Part shown: piece after piece, positions 15,735-25,217 of the stretch
Position numbering within the stretch: the first letter of the stretch is position 1
Layout of the letters: every line of letters begins with the position of its first letter
Source of the DNA: Psychrobacter ciconiae
GTDB taxonomy: Bacteria > Pseudomonadota > Gammaproteobacteria > Pseudomonadales > Moraxellaceae
Reading direction: 5' to 3'
NCBI RefSeq assembly: GCF_904846055.1
Contig: NZ_CAJGYV010000001.1
Coordinates: 62,001-126,000 of the forward strand
DNA: 64,000 nt
The notes under the pieces: generated by a model
Seen by the model: the letters and a program-made list of their open reading frames with translations, nothing else
Told to the model about the DNA's origin: nothing
Database searches by the model: none
Position numbers and translations under genes: made by a program

Positions 15735-17855
15735 ATGAGCAAACTTACCAATAGCGCCGCAACCGAAGTCAACCATCACGACATCAGCAGTTGGTCAACC
15801 ACCATCAGCCGGTATTTGATTGAGCGCAAAGGTCAAACTCAAAGCGCTTATCAAAATCAGCTGCAAAACCCGTCAACTGACGTTGCTTCGGCACAAAAGC
15901 TGCTGTTTACCGCTTTATTTGAAATTTTAGTTCAGCGCCTTGAAGAAGGTCACACAGTGTTAGAGTTGTCACCAGCCGTGGCGATTGCACCGCTTGATGA
16001 TAATATGCACACTGACAATAACAGCGAGCTATTTGCTTGGCAGAAGCAGCTACTACAGCCGCTATTACAATCGTTGTTGGGGTATATTGAGGAGCTTGCA
16101 CCAACGGATGCGATGGATATTTTAACAACGCCTGAACTTTGGAATCAGCTGATTAAACAAGTTCAGCTGTCGCGCTATGATTTTGCGACCGCCAATCGAC
16201 GTTACCGCGCCTGTCTGAGCTTATATCGGACGCTAAAAACAACTGCTAAAGACGCAAGCTCCATAGAAAATAGCCTAAGTAATTTTATTGTTCTACTAGA
16301 AAAAACCCTCTTAATAAGCAACCAACACCTATTAAAAGCAACCCCAATTATTTTCAAAGTAAATCCTAAATTAAACTTAACCCTTTGGCTACATCGAACT
16401 TGGCAAGCAGAGCTAACACTGGCTAGACACATACTACAAATCAAAAACCAAACCGTCAAACCGCTTAGCATCACTATGAATCCCATGCTCAATAGCGAGC
16501 AGCAACAAGCCATTCATATGGCAAACGAGTCAGCATTTAGTATCATCACCGGCGGTCCTGGAACGGGGAAAACCTTTACCGTCGCACAATTAGTGATGGC
16601 GCTTTGGCAAGGCGATGGGGCAGGGGGCATGATTGATGGTTTTGGTCACGCTCACCTTGCTCTAGCTGCGCCGACGGGGAAGGCGGCTCAAAGGATGCAA
16701 GAGTCGCTACAAGCTGCCATTAGGACGGTTGGTATCGAAATGCAATTGCCGGAAGCTAAGACCATTCACCGCTTACTTGGGCTTACTCAAGGCGGTCAAC
16801 CGCGCTACCATGCGCAAAACCCTTTGAGTGAGGACATCGTCATTGTTGATGAGGCTTCCATGCTTGGGGTTGAGCTTGCTAATTACTTGGTTAGCGCCAT
16901 TAAGCCAAACGCCCGCTTAATCTTGCTCGGGGATGCCAATCAGTTGGCGGCGGTGGATGCTGGAGCGGTGCTTGCCGACTTGTGCCGCATCCCAGCACTA
17001 CAAAATGTGCATCAACGCCTTGAAATCAGCCGCCGCTTTACCAGTGATTCTGGGATAGGAAAGTTGGCGCGATTAATCAATCAGCCAAACGGCACGATGA
17101 CAGACGTTTGGGCGCTGCTTAGGTCTGAGGACAGTCTGGCGTTTCACAATCTAAATGATTCGTTAGACAATAATACTACCTTAAATAATAGCCTAAGTAA
17201 TTTAAAAATTAAAAAAGAAACCCAAAAAAATTACCTAAAATACTTCAAAAAAACCCAAATAAGAAAAGCGAATTCCATGCCAACTCCAAAATATAACAAC
17301 GACTTAAATGAACTCATGAACCAATTAAACAAGTTTAAAATTCTCACTGCCGGACACAATGGACAATGCGGTGATATTGAAATTAATCATCACCTAAGCC
17401 AACAACACCGACAATTTCTTAAACTACCCCTATCAAAATCACCTTGGTATCACGGCAGACCAGTGATGATTTTGCAAAATAACTATAAGCTTGGGCTATT
17501 TAACGGTGATATCGGCATCTGTATGCAGACCAAAGAAGATGGGCTGCAAGTATTTTTTGAAAACAAAGCCCAAGGTATTGCCATTAATAGATTAAGCGAC
17601 GATATGGTAACCACCGCTTATGCCATGACAATTCATAAATCGCAAGGTTCAGAATTTGACCACGTTGCTATCTGCTTTGATGACCAAAACGCAAGGCTGC
17701 TCAGTCAAGAGCTGATTTATACGGCTGTTACTCGGGCTAAAAAACAAGTCACTATTTTTAGTACACCATCGGCACTATCGCGAGCATTAAAAACGCCAAC
17801 GGTTAGGCAAACTGGACTAGCTTTACAATTTGAACAGCTTGAAAATAAGTCATAA
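15735..17855 (+). CDS. recD: RecBCD enzyme subunit RecD (exodeoxyribonuclease V alpha)
   Basis: This 706-residue protein is a superfamily 1B 5'-3' helicase, the fast motor of RecBCD. Walker A is GGPGTGKTFT near residues 272-281. Further motifs are LAAPTGKAAQRMQES (motif Ia), IVIVDEASMLG (II), ILLGDANQLAAV (III), TIHKSQGSEFDHV (V) and LIYTAVTRAKKQVTIF (VI). It starts 27 bp after recB. Two stretches, 16260-16480 and 17150-17420, are markedly more AT-rich and lysine/asparagine-rich than the rest, and each contains a copy of the AATAGCCTAAGTAATTT repeat. They look like inserted or expanded linkers. Confidence 0.95.
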   Translation: MSKLTNSAATEVNHHDISSWSTTISRYLIERKGQTQSAYQNQLQNPSTDVASAQKLLFTALFEILVQRLEEGHTVLELSPAVAIAPLDDNMHTDNNSELFAWQKQLLQPLLQSLLGYIEELAPTDAMDILTTPELWNQLIKQVQLSRYDFATANRRYRACLSLYRTLKTTAKDASSIENSLSNFIVLLEKTLLISNQHLLKATPIIFKVNPKLNLTLWLHRTWQAELTLARHILQIKNQTVKPLSITMNPMLNSEQQQAIHMANESAFSIITGGPGTGKTFTVAQLVMALWQGDGAGGMIDGFGHAHLALAAPTGKAAQRMQESLQAAIRTVGIEMQLPEAKTIHRLLGLTQGGQPRYHAQNPLSEDIVIVDEASMLGVELANYLVSAIKPNARLILLGDANQLAAVDAGAVLADLCRIPALQNVHQRLEISRRFTSDSGIGKLARLINQPNGTMTDVWALLRSEDSLAFHNLNDSLDNNTTLNNSLSNLKIKKETQKNYLKYFKKTQIRKANSMPTPKYNNDLNELMNQLNKFKILTAGHNGQCGDIEINHHLSQQHRQFLKLPLSKSPWYHGRPVMILQNNYKLGLFNGDIGICMQTKEDGLQVFFENKAQGIAINRLSDDMVTTAYAMTIHKSQGSEFDHVAICFDDQNARLLSQELIYTAVTRAKKQVTIFSTPSALSRALKTPTVRQTGLALQFEQLENKS
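16269..16285 (+). repeat. recCBD short repeat, copy 4 (AATAGCCTAAGTAATTT)
   Basis: In recD, read as Asn-Ser-Leu-Ser-Asn, at the start of an AT-rich stretch. It is identical over 17 bases to copy 5. Confidence 0.6.
17187..17203 (+). repeat. recCBD short repeat, copy 5 (AATAGCCTAAGTAATTT)
   Basis: In recD, in an AT-rich lysine/asparagine-rich linker. A partial TTAGACAATA lies 24 bases upstream. Confidence 0.6.
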
Positions 17856-18022
17856 TAGGGCAGCGGTTATCCCTGAGCACCGAATTTTCTAAACTCGAAT
17901 TTTTTTGAACCAAAGATGTTTATGGAGAAAATGAGAAGTGCAGCTTGCCAACACAACAAAAGATACGACAGCTATATCAATAGCAAAGCGGCAATAGTAA
18001 CTATTTTCAGAGTTCAGACACT

Positions 18023-18051
18023 AAAAAGCACCCTAATTGGATGCTTTTTTT
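18023..18051. terminator. Bidirectional terminator between recD and hpt
   Basis: AAAAAGCA, CC, a loop TAATT, then GG and TGCTTTTTT form a hairpin flanked by A and T runs. It lies between two convergent genes and can serve both. Confidence 0.55.
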
Positions 18052-18068
18052 GCGATGGCAGCGACTAA

Positions 18069-18632
18069 TTAAATCTTGCCTTCTTTAATCGCATAAATAC
18101 CGGGAAGGTGGCGTAGGTAACCATGAAAATCCATGCCACAGCCATAAACATAGCGGTCAGCGACGTCAAGTCCTACAAAATCGACGTTAAAGTCATTGAC
18201 TTTGCGGTCATGAACCTTATTTAACAACACGCAAGAATTGATGGATGCAGGGTTCTCATGACCCAACTCTTCAACAATGGCTTTTAAGGTGATGCCTTCG
18301 TCAAAAATATCATCAATCAGTAACACATGCTCGTCTTTGATGTTGACGTCAGGCTTAAATTTCCAGTTCAGCTCATTGGTGCCTTCATTATCACGGTAGC
18401 GTGAGGCGTGGATGTAGTGCATTCGGTGATAAAAGGTGAGATGCGTCAAAAGCTGACCTGCCGGAATCAAGCCGCCATTCATCACCACCATGACGATGGG
18501 ATTTAGCCCTGCATAATGCAAGTTGAGCTGAGCGGCTAAGCGCTCATAAGCTGCAGCAACTTCAATGCTGCTGATTAGGCATTCAGAGTTACGGAGGGTT
18601 TGTTCGATTTCTTGGTTACTGATTTGGGTCAT
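18069..18632 (-). CDS. hpt: Hypoxanthine-guanine phosphoribosyltransferase
   Basis: The enzyme salvages hypoxanthine and guanine by adding the ribose-phosphate of PRPP to give IMP and GMP in the cytosol. The PRPP-binding loop is VLLIDDIFDEGITL, and the family's VVMNGGLIPAGQLL lies upstream of it. The C-terminal VDFVGLDVADRYVYGCGMDF matches the purine-contact region. I chose the ATG at 18632 (MTQISNQE) over the TTG at 18653 because AAAGG lies at a proper distance upstream of the ATG. That gives 187 residues, normal for the Hpt/HGPRT family. The gene is monocistronic by spacing. Confidence 0.9.
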   Translation of the reverse strand: MTQISNQEIEQTLRNSECLISSIEVAAAYERLAAQLNLHYAGLNPIVMVVMNGGLIPAGQLLTHLTFYHRMHYIHASRYRDNEGTNELNWKFKPDVNIKDEHVLLIDDIFDEGITLKAIVEELGHENPASINSCVLLNKVHDRKVNDFNVDFVGLDVADRYVYGCGMDFHGYLRHLPGIYAIKEGKI

Positions 18633-18723
18633 GGAGTGCGCCTTTGATAACAAGTGCTGCTTATTTTAGCAAGTTTTGAGGATTTTTCCCAATAAGATAT
18701 TGCAGACTCGTAGGTTTTTCACC

Positions 18724-19413
18724 TTAATCTATATGGATTGTTTCAATATGCGTCAAATAAGGGCGATAAAAATTGGCAAGGCGGGCAAGACCGTCATCAG
18801 GAAGCTGCGGCAATAGCTTGTTGAGAGCTAACGCCATGCCTTTGTCAATGGCAGCTTTTGCCACTGGAATCGATTTTCGCTTGACCATACCAAGTTTTAA
18901 AGTCTCGGTAAATTTGGTAATAAAATGACAAAGTGCGGCTTCATTCATGACCATTAGGGCAGTTTTAAACAAGGCTTTGTCCGCATCGCTCATGGGTGAG
19001 TTTTCAGTAGCAGCGAAACCTTTTTGAATGGCGCTTGCGGTCGCATTATCCAGCAAAAAGCCAATCCGGCGCTTATCATCATGGTCTAAAAACATCGATT
19101 CTTGCTTTAAAAAATAAAAACTTGGCAAGATATCCTCATTTTTATCCTTACCAAGGAGGATATTTAACAAAGTTTCGGTGGCGCGCTCAACCGTTCCAAC
19201 GATTTTTCGCATGGCTTCTTTACGCTCAGCATTGGGAATCACTTCGACCAAGTTAACCAGTAAATTATCAATCAACTCGCTTGCAATTTGCTGAGTAAGG
19301 TTGTTGCGGTAAGGGTAATAGTCAATATCTTGTTGGTCATGGATGATGGTTGTCGCTTCATCAATTAGGTCGCTGAGTTTTTGTGAAGGTAAAAATCCAA
19401 AATAGGTCGTCAT
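18724..19413 (-). CDS. Conserved hypothetical protein, 229 residues
   Basis: This is a mostly helical cytoplasmic protein with no signal peptide or clear membrane segment. It starts MTTYFGFLPSQKLSDL and contains YYPYRNNLTQQIASELIDNL and a Lys-rich middle with KRRIGFLLDN. I do not recognise a domain. It lies 58 bp downstream of the DUF3482 GTPase, on the same strand, so it is probably part of the operon DUF2868-GTPase-this gene. It may be a family limited to Moraxellaceae. Confidence 0.6.
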   Translation of the reverse strand: MTTYFGFLPSQKLSDLIDEATTIIHDQQDIDYYPYRNNLTQQIASELIDNLLVNLVEVIPNAERKEAMRKIVGTVERATETLLNILLGKDKNEDILPSFYFLKQESMFLDHDDKRRIGFLLDNATASAIQKGFAATENSPMSDADKALFKTALMVMNEAALCHFITKFTETLKLGMVKRKSIPVAKAAIDKGMALALNKLLPQLPDDGLARLANFYRPYLTHIETIHID

Positions 19414-19471
19414 AGGGCGCTCGTTTAGGGTAAATTATAATAAATGAATTTTGGCAAGCCTTATCAAGGAG

Positions 19472-21079
19472 TTATTCGCCTTGAACTTGGTAGCCATGCT
19501 CAAGCTTTTGCGAAAGCGACCACGCGGCATCTTGGCGCAAGGCACGGGCTTGCTCGGCTTTTTTGCTATTGATCGATGACCACTGGGGCTTACTTCGCGC
19601 TTTTTTAAGCTCGCTTGGTAGTTTTTGTGAGCCCCAAGGCGCAAGCGTTTGAGTTTTTGTATCGTTATTAGGGTTAGGGTCATTATCTTCATTTTGGTAT
19701 AGCATTTGGGTGGCACTGATTGCGGCATGACCGCGATGACGAACTGCCTCTAGCAAATGAAGGGCGCGAACGGCTAAAAGCGTCAAGGTTGCAGGGTCAA
19801 TGTAGAGCCGCTTCACACCAGAAATCTTATCAGCAATGCTTCCTGTATTTGATAAAATCCCGCCGGCAATGCCTCCAAGCGCAGTACCTAGCCCAAGCGT
19901 CGTCCCAAGTGCTGCAGCATCAATGCCAAGCCCTAATAGCGCGCCTGCCGCAGCGCCCGATGTTGTCCGGATACCATACATCTTGAGCAATTCAGGATCA
20001 AACGGATCTTGCTGATAGGATTTTAGCTCAAGCGGCGTGGTGGCAATATCATTATCATAAAACTTATATAAATTAAGCAGTTGCTGCTGCATAAGGCGCT
20101 CAGTTTGCCGGACTGCCTCTTGCATCTGCGCTAAAATCGGTAACGGGTCATCGTCTTCACCAATTTCGCGAACAAATGCAGCAACGTTAATCAAAAAATC
20201 TGCAATAATAATATTAGCGTCATCAAAAAGCTGTGCCCAATCGGCACGCCTGCGCGCCATTAACTGCTCAAGCATTTCAGGGTGGGTAAGCATGGTGGCA
20301 AGGTTTTGCCAAAGCGCCATTTCATCATCAAACTCAAAAGCAACCGAGTCAAATCGCGCCATAATGTGCAAATTGCGCCGCGCCAGCATCGTTTGCCACG
20401 CTTCTATCTGAGTATTTTCACTGCTGGTAAAGTTAAATACAGGCATCACCGGAATTGCCGCCCAAGATAAAATGGTCAGCTCATCTTTGAATTTGGCAAG
20501 TACCGGCTCGCGAGCATCTATCACATAAATTGCCATGTCGCTTGCCAGCAGCTGCCGGATTACTTTGGCTTCTTGGCTAAAATCTAGGTAATCAAGGTCA
20601 AAATCAGCAGCATTGTCTGCGCTTTTTGCCACATCAGCCGCCAAAAACTGCTGCAACCTGTCAATGCCATCGCGGCGACTTGCGGTATTGTCCTCAAGCC
20701 AATCCATGACCCCTGACGCGTCCTCAAGCCCTGGTGTGTCATAAAGCAGCACCAGTGTCTCACCAGTTGCGCTATCGGTAAGCGCCGCACGCTCGACATG
20801 GCGGGTGGTGGCAGGCGCATTTTTCACCTCGCCAAAGTAAACATCGCGCAGCAGCGTTCGTAAAATCGAGGTCTTACCAGTATTGGTGTGACCCACCACG
20901 GCAAGCTTTAACGGCTCACCCATTGCAGTTGTGGTTTTGCTTCGCGCCGTGGGCGTGACGTCTTCAAGAGGCGCGGCTTGTGTTAAAGCCGATTTCGCAG
21001 GTGGTCTTGGCTGCAATTTATCAGCAAAAAACTGTGCCAGCGGTCGGTTGTTGTGCCGAGAATCATTTTGGTCGCTCAT
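19472..21079 (-). CDS. DUF3482-type GTPase (Era/YfjP-like), membrane-associated
   Basis: The protein has 535 residues. An Era-like G domain is visible: G1 GHTNTGKTS at residues 63-71, a G2-like Thr-Thr at 91-92, and G3 DTPGLED at 114-120. VMPVFNFTSSEN stands in the G4 position but lacks the usual NKxD. The C-terminal half is the DUF3482 type, with a glycine-zipper-like stretch at about 383-415 (SGAAAGALLGLGIDAAALG) that could insert into the membrane. It begins 38 bp after the DUF2868 gene, and these two families commonly sit side by side. The biological role is unknown. The G4 deviation suggests altered or relaxed nucleotide specificity. Confidence 0.8.
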   Translation of the reverse strand: MSDQNDSRHNNRPLAQFFADKLQPRPPAKSALTQAAPLEDVTPTARSKTTTAMGEPLKLAVVGHTNTGKTSILRTLLRDVYFGEVKNAPATTRHVERAALTDSATGETLVLLYDTPGLEDASGVMDWLEDNTASRRDGIDRLQQFLAADVAKSADNAADFDLDYLDFSQEAKVIRQLLASDMAIYVIDAREPVLAKFKDELTILSWAAIPVMPVFNFTSSENTQIEAWQTMLARRNLHIMARFDSVAFEFDDEMALWQNLATMLTHPEMLEQLMARRRADWAQLFDDANIIIADFLINVAAFVREIGEDDDPLPILAQMQEAVRQTERLMQQQLLNLYKFYDNDIATTPLELKSYQQDPFDPELLKMYGIRTTSGAAAGALLGLGIDAAALGTTLGLGTALGGIAGGILSNTGSIADKISGVKRLYIDPATLTLLAVRALHLLEAVRHRGHAAISATQMLYQNEDNDPNPNNDTKTQTLAPWGSQKLPSELKKARSKPQWSSINSKKAEQARALRQDAAWSLSQKLEHGYQVQGE

Positions 21080-21117
21080 AATTTATTTTATCTTATTTTA
21101 GTTATAATCAACGGTCA

Positions 21118-22437
21118 TTATGCATTTATCAGCCCAATTTGTCTTGCGTTTAGCGCTTGTTGCCACTGGCTCACTCTTAGCGCGTCATGAGCGTTATCCA
21201 AATTAATCAGCTGCACGATGACACCTTGCGAGCTGGCAGCAGCAATGCGGTCTAGCTTGCGGAGCAGACCGCGGTCAGGAAGGGCGGTCGCGTTAATCCC
21301 AACGAGTGCTTGAGCGTGATTGGACTGTAAATAATCAATCAGCCTTGCCAGCTCGTCGCGATCGTCAACCACCCCAAAGTCATCGATTTGCTCTGAAAGC
21401 AGCCCGCCAGATTGCCACCAATTAGGAATTGTTTCGGCAAACTCCAGCAAAACCGCGATTTTTTTCCCTGAACTGAGCACCGCTTTTGGGGCAACGGGCG
21501 CGGCTGGTTGGTTAAAATCATCACTATCAACGACTTTTATTTGCCAAAATCGTAAAATATTTTGGTAGTAAGGCAAATTTATATTTAGCGTTATCGCGCG
21601 CTTTTTAAACATCACTGAGCAAACTAAAAACGCCAAAGCACGCGGCACAATACCATAAATGATTAAACTGCCAATCAACAAGCCTGCCCACTGCCGAGCA
21701 ATGGCAACTGGCATCACGCCTTGAACCATTCGACTTTCTATGATAGCGGCTTGATTGGGAACGTCAAATCCCAGCAAGCTTGGAAAATATCCTAAAGCCT
21801 GAGTCAAATAAATCAACGCACTGTCAGACAGCAACGTAGACTCCCAACTAAAGCTGTATTGCCGAACAATCAGCAAAAATATAATCGCAAACAGCATTCC
21901 AGTCAACGTGGCAAGCCAAAGCTGATGGCTGATTTTGCCCAAATACCAGCGCATTCCGCTGTGATTGAGCTGCTCTTCATAAAGCAATACTGCCGCTTGG
22001 CTGACGTCATCACGGCTTTTGATCAAATAGCCTGGGCTTAAAAAAGACAGCCAAGAGCGCCCCGTTCGATTGACCAGTGTTGCTGCAACCCAAGTCAGCA
22101 ACATGAGGCTATGAAACCCAAGTAAGCAAACCAAAACATAAAAGAAATTGATCACATTCGACTGCAGTAAGGTAAATAATCCTAAAAACCCTGTGACACA
22201 CCAAATTACGCTTAGGAGAATAACGACCGCTTTGAGGCGATTGTCGATTTTAGTCAAGGTGTTTAACAGGTGATGATTGCTGTCAATTCGGCGGGCACGT
22301 AAGGCAAGCTTGTCCAAAGGCGACCCTGCTTCATTCTGCAGCCGTTCGGTAACCAAAAGTGGGTCAGTGGCAAAAATGTGCTGCTTGGATTCTAAATGTC
22401 GAACCAATTCGGTCAGTTGGTCTTTTAAGGAAAGCAT
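21118..22437 (-). CDS. DUF2868 family membrane protein
   Basis: With the start at the ATG of MLSLKDQLTELV the protein has 439 residues. The longer ORF, with its start at 22545, adds a Leu-rich N-terminus with no RBS, while AAGGAAAG sits close to the internal ATG's coding start. The family has an N-terminal domain (LVTERLQNEAGSPLDKLALRAR) and four to five membrane segments at about 70-320. A cytoplasmic tail follows, holding VVDDRDELARLI and LVGINATALPDRGLL, which looks like a degenerate nucleotide-binding fold. Its partner is the adjacent DUF3482 GTPase. The function is unknown, but a membrane receptor plus GTPase pair is a natural reading. Confidence 0.7.
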   Translation of the reverse strand: MLSLKDQLTELVRHLESKQHIFATDPLLVTERLQNEAGSPLDKLALRARRIDSNHHLLNTLTKIDNRLKAVVILLSVIWCVTGFLGLFTLLQSNVINFFYVLVCLLGFHSLMLLTWVAATLVNRTGRSWLSFLSPGYLIKSRDDVSQAAVLLYEEQLNHSGMRWYLGKISHQLWLATLTGMLFAIIFLLIVRQYSFSWESTLLSDSALIYLTQALGYFPSLLGFDVPNQAAIIESRMVQGVMPVAIARQWAGLLIGSLIIYGIVPRALAFLVCSVMFKKRAITLNINLPYYQNILRFWQIKVVDSDDFNQPAAPVAPKAVLSSGKKIAVLLEFAETIPNWWQSGGLLSEQIDDFGVVDDRDELARLIDYLQSNHAQALVGINATALPDRGLLRKLDRIAAASSQGVIVQLINLDNAHDALRVSQWQQALNARQIGLINA

Positions 22438-22863
22438 AATTAAATTCCATGACGCCAATAAATATTGCTGTAGTTTTGCTAAAATATTACTCAATAACAT
22501 TATATCGCAAAAGATTGAGAGGGGTTTTAGGCGTTTTGTCAGCAAAAAAGTGCGTTTTTCTTGAAAAAACTGACCAAATGGTCAAAAAAGGACTAGCGGT
22601 AATCAAAAATACACGCTATGCTAAAAGTCAGTTATCTAACTGCTACAAAATTTTTAAAAGTAAATCATCAAAACTTGTTTCTATTCAGAAATGAGAAATA
22701 ATTTCAAAAACTGATGACAAAAAGACACCAAGCTGGGGCTGCTTTGTAATTTTACAGCGCCCTAAGTTGGCAACAACTATCGCTTTATTACTTTTTTTAT
22801 TTTAACCGATAGGTATCTAGCTAGGATACATTATCAAGAAACATGCAGGGAGCACACCTATTT
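22438..22863. other. Intergenic region between divergent genes
   Basis: This 426-bp stretch separates the DUF2868 gene from the permease. I see no coding sequence beyond short shadow frames, and no RNA gene or repeat. It must hold both promoters. GATAGGTATCTAGC followed by TAGGATACATTATC near 22809-22833 could contain the -10 of the permease promoter, but I cannot fix it. Confidence 0.3.
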
Positions 22864-24342
22864 ATGGACATCAAACCTACCTCTCAACCAGCCATGCGTC
22901 CTGAAGATGAAAATCTCGGCATTGGCATGAATATCGCCTACGGCTTTCAACACGTTCTTACCATGTACGGTGGTATCATTGCCGTACCGCTCATCGTCGG
23001 ACAAGCAGCAGGACTGACTCCCGCTGAGATCGGGCTTTTGATTGCCGCATCCTTATTCATTGGTGGTATCGCCACCTTATTGCAGACGCTCGGCGTGCCA
23101 TTTTTTGGCTGTCAGTTGCCGCTCGTTCAAGGGGTATCATTTGCTAGTGTCGCGACCATCGTTGCTATTGTCACCTCAGGCGGAGGGCTGCCTGCGGTGT
23201 TCGGTGCGGTCATTGCCGCCTCCATTTTGGGACTGATCATCTCCCCCGTATTCTCCATGATCATTCGCTTTTTCCCGCCATTGGTGACCGGTGCGGTGAT
23301 TACGACCATTGGTTTGACGCTCATGCCAGTTGCAGCGCGTTGGGCAATGGGCGGCAACCCTAAAGCGGACGACTTTGGTAGCATGACCAATATTGGTCTT
23401 GCCGCATTTACTCTAGCTCTGGTTTTATTACTCAGTAAGCTTGGTAACGCTGCCATTAGCCGCTTATCTATCCTTTTAGCGATTGTGATTGGCACGCTTG
23501 TGGCTTGGGCAATGGGCTTAGTCAGCTTTGCTGGCGTGACCACAGGACCAATCTTTGCTTTCCCAACACCTTTCCACTTTGGTGCGCCGGTATTTGAGAT
23601 TGCCTCAATCATTTCAATGTTCATCGTTGTTCTTGTCATCTTGGTTGAAACTTCAGCGGACATCTTAGCCGTTGGTGACATCATCGACACCAAAATTGAT
23701 TCAAGACGCTTAGGCGATGGTCTTCGCGCTGACATGATTTCAAGTTTGATAGCGCCAATCTTTGGGTCATTCACTCAAAGTGCGTTCGCACAAAACGTAG
23801 GTCTTGTTGCGGTAACCGGTGTTAAAAGCCGCTTTGTTGTTGCGTTTGCCGGTCTTATCTTATTAACCCTCGGCTTACTGCCAATCATGGGTCGCGTCAT
23901 TGCTGCCGTTCCAACCGCAGTACTAGGCGGCGCAGGGATCGTACTTTTCGGAACGGTTGCTGCCAGTGGTATCAGAACGCTTGCTCAAGTGAGCTACACC
24001 AACAACATGAACCTTATCATCGTTGCCACTTCGATCGGCTTTGGTATGCTACCGATTGCAGCGCCTGCATTCTACGACCAATTCCCTGACTGGTTTGCGA
24101 CCATTTTCCACTCAGGAATCAGCTCAACTGCAATCATGGCAATCTTGTTGAACCTACTTTTCAACCACGTAAAAGTTGGCAACTCAGATCAGCAATCGGT
24201 GTTTGCTGAAGGTACTGAGCGCTCAGTCAGATCTGCGGTGATTGATGATTTAAATGAAGGCGATTACTTCAAAGAAGGTAAGTTATACGACGCCGATCAC
24301 AACGAAATCGTGATTGTTCCAGAAAAAAGTGCCGCGCATTAA
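22864..24342 (+). CDS. NCS2-family purine (xanthine/urate) permease
   Basis: This protein of about 492 residues is an inner-membrane nucleobase:cation symporter of the NCS2 family with some 13-14 membrane segments. The start NIAYGFQHVLTMYGGIIAVP and the signature FAQNVGLVAVTGVKSR mark the uric acid/xanthine branch (PucJ/PucK/UacT type) more than the uracil branch (UraA). The substrate-site Glu of TM8 fits VILVETSADILAVG. The second ATG (22864) gives the standard N-terminus; the first is at 22843. The gene stands alone and ends at a strong terminator. The exact substrate is inferred. Confidence 0.85.
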   Translation: MDIKPTSQPAMRPEDENLGIGMNIAYGFQHVLTMYGGIIAVPLIVGQAAGLTPAEIGLLIAASLFIGGIATLLQTLGVPFFGCQLPLVQGVSFASVATIVAIVTSGGGLPAVFGAVIAASILGLIISPVFSMIIRFFPPLVTGAVITTIGLTLMPVAARWAMGGNPKADDFGSMTNIGLAAFTLALVLLLSKLGNAAISRLSILLAIVIGTLVAWAMGLVSFAGVTTGPIFAFPTPFHFGAPVFEIASIISMFIVVLVILVETSADILAVGDIIDTKIDSRRLGDGLRADMISSLIAPIFGSFTQSAFAQNVGLVAVTGVKSRFVVAFAGLILLTLGLLPIMGRVIAAVPTAVLGGAGIVLFGTVAASGIRTLAQVSYTNNMNLIIVATSIGFGMLPIAAPAFYDQFPDWFATIFHSGISSTAIMAILLNLLFNHVKVGNSDQQSVFAEGTERSVRSAVIDDLNEGDYFKEGKLYDADHNEIVIVPEKSAAH

Positions 24343-24364
24343 CCCGTGATACTGCAATAATTAA

Positions 24365-24397
24365 CAAAAAAGCTGCCGACATCGGCGGCTTTTTTTA
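24365..24397 (+). terminator. Rho-independent terminator after the permease
   Basis: AAAAAAGCTGCCGA, a short loop, and TCGGCGGCTTTTTTT form a GC-rich 8-9-bp stem (one G-T pair) followed by seven T. Confidence 0.85.
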
Positions 24398-24440
24398 TAT
24401 GATAGCCAAATAGCTCATTATAAAAATTAAGGAAAAAATC

Positions 24441-25184
24441 GTGCCTTTGACTCAAAACACAAGCTTGGTGGTTGGTGGCACAGGGGGCATCGGTCAGGCA
24501 ATCGTCAGCGAGCTGCTTGATCGCGGCGATGTCGTGATTGCAACCTATCATCAATCAGTGCCAACCTTTAACGCAAAAAACTTGCACTGGGTGGCAATGG
24601 ATGTCAGCTGTGAGGCGAGTATTCAAGCCGCCTTTATAAGGATAAAACACCTCTCTTTGCAGCTAGATTGGGTCATTAATGCCGTAGGACTATTGCACAC
24701 AAAGCAGCAGCAACCAGAAAAAGCGCTATCGCAACTGAATGCCGATTTTTTTATGCAGAATATGCAGATTAATGCCCTTGCCAGCCTACTTATTGCCAAG
24801 CAAATCAAACCATTTTTTAGCAAAGCCAATAAAAATGAGCAGAATCCGGCGATTTTTGCGACCATTTCGGCGCGCGTTGGCAGCATTAGCGACAATCAGC
24901 TTGGCGGTTGGTACAGTTACCGGATGAGTAAGGCGGCGCTCAATATGGGAATGAAAAATATAAGCTTAGAGTGGCAGCGCAGTCTAAAAAACGTCTGCGT
25001 CGTGGTGCTGCAACCTGGAACCGTGGCTACGCCACTCTCCAAACCCTTTCAAAGCGGCGTCAGCGAGGACAAGCTGTTTTCAGCAAGTTTTAGCGCCAAG
25101 CAGCTGATTCAGGTTATGGGTAAGTTAACCGCGTCGCAGTCTGGAAGCTTTTTGGACTGGTCAGGCAGGAGTATTCCTTGGTAG
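24441..25184 (+). CDS. Short-chain dehydrogenase/reductase (SDR)
   Basis: This 247-residue cytosolic NAD(P)-dependent oxidoreductase has a Rossmann fold with GGTGGIGQA at about 8-16 and the NAG-like VINAVGLLH. The catalytic Ser is in ATISARVGSIS, and YRMSKAAL provides Tyr and Lys. The tail LQPGTVATPLSKPF is typical of the C-factor/CsgA-like group. It starts with GTG at 24441, preceded by AAGGAAAAA. The substrate is unknown. It stands alone, convergent with the acetyltransferase. Confidence 0.85.
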   Translation: MPLTQNTSLVVGGTGGIGQAIVSELLDRGDVVIATYHQSVPTFNAKNLHWVAMDVSCEASIQAAFIRIKHLSLQLDWVINAVGLLHTKQQQPEKALSQLNADFFMQNMQINALASLLIAKQIKPFFSKANKNEQNPAIFATISARVGSISDNQLGGWYSYRMSKAALNMGMKNISLEWQRSLKNVCVVVLQPGTVATPLSKPFQSGVSEDKLFSASFSAKQLIQVMGKLTASQSGSFLDWSGRSIPW

Positions 25185-25217
25185 CTTTGATAGTTGTCGC
25201 TGTCATATCTAACATCG

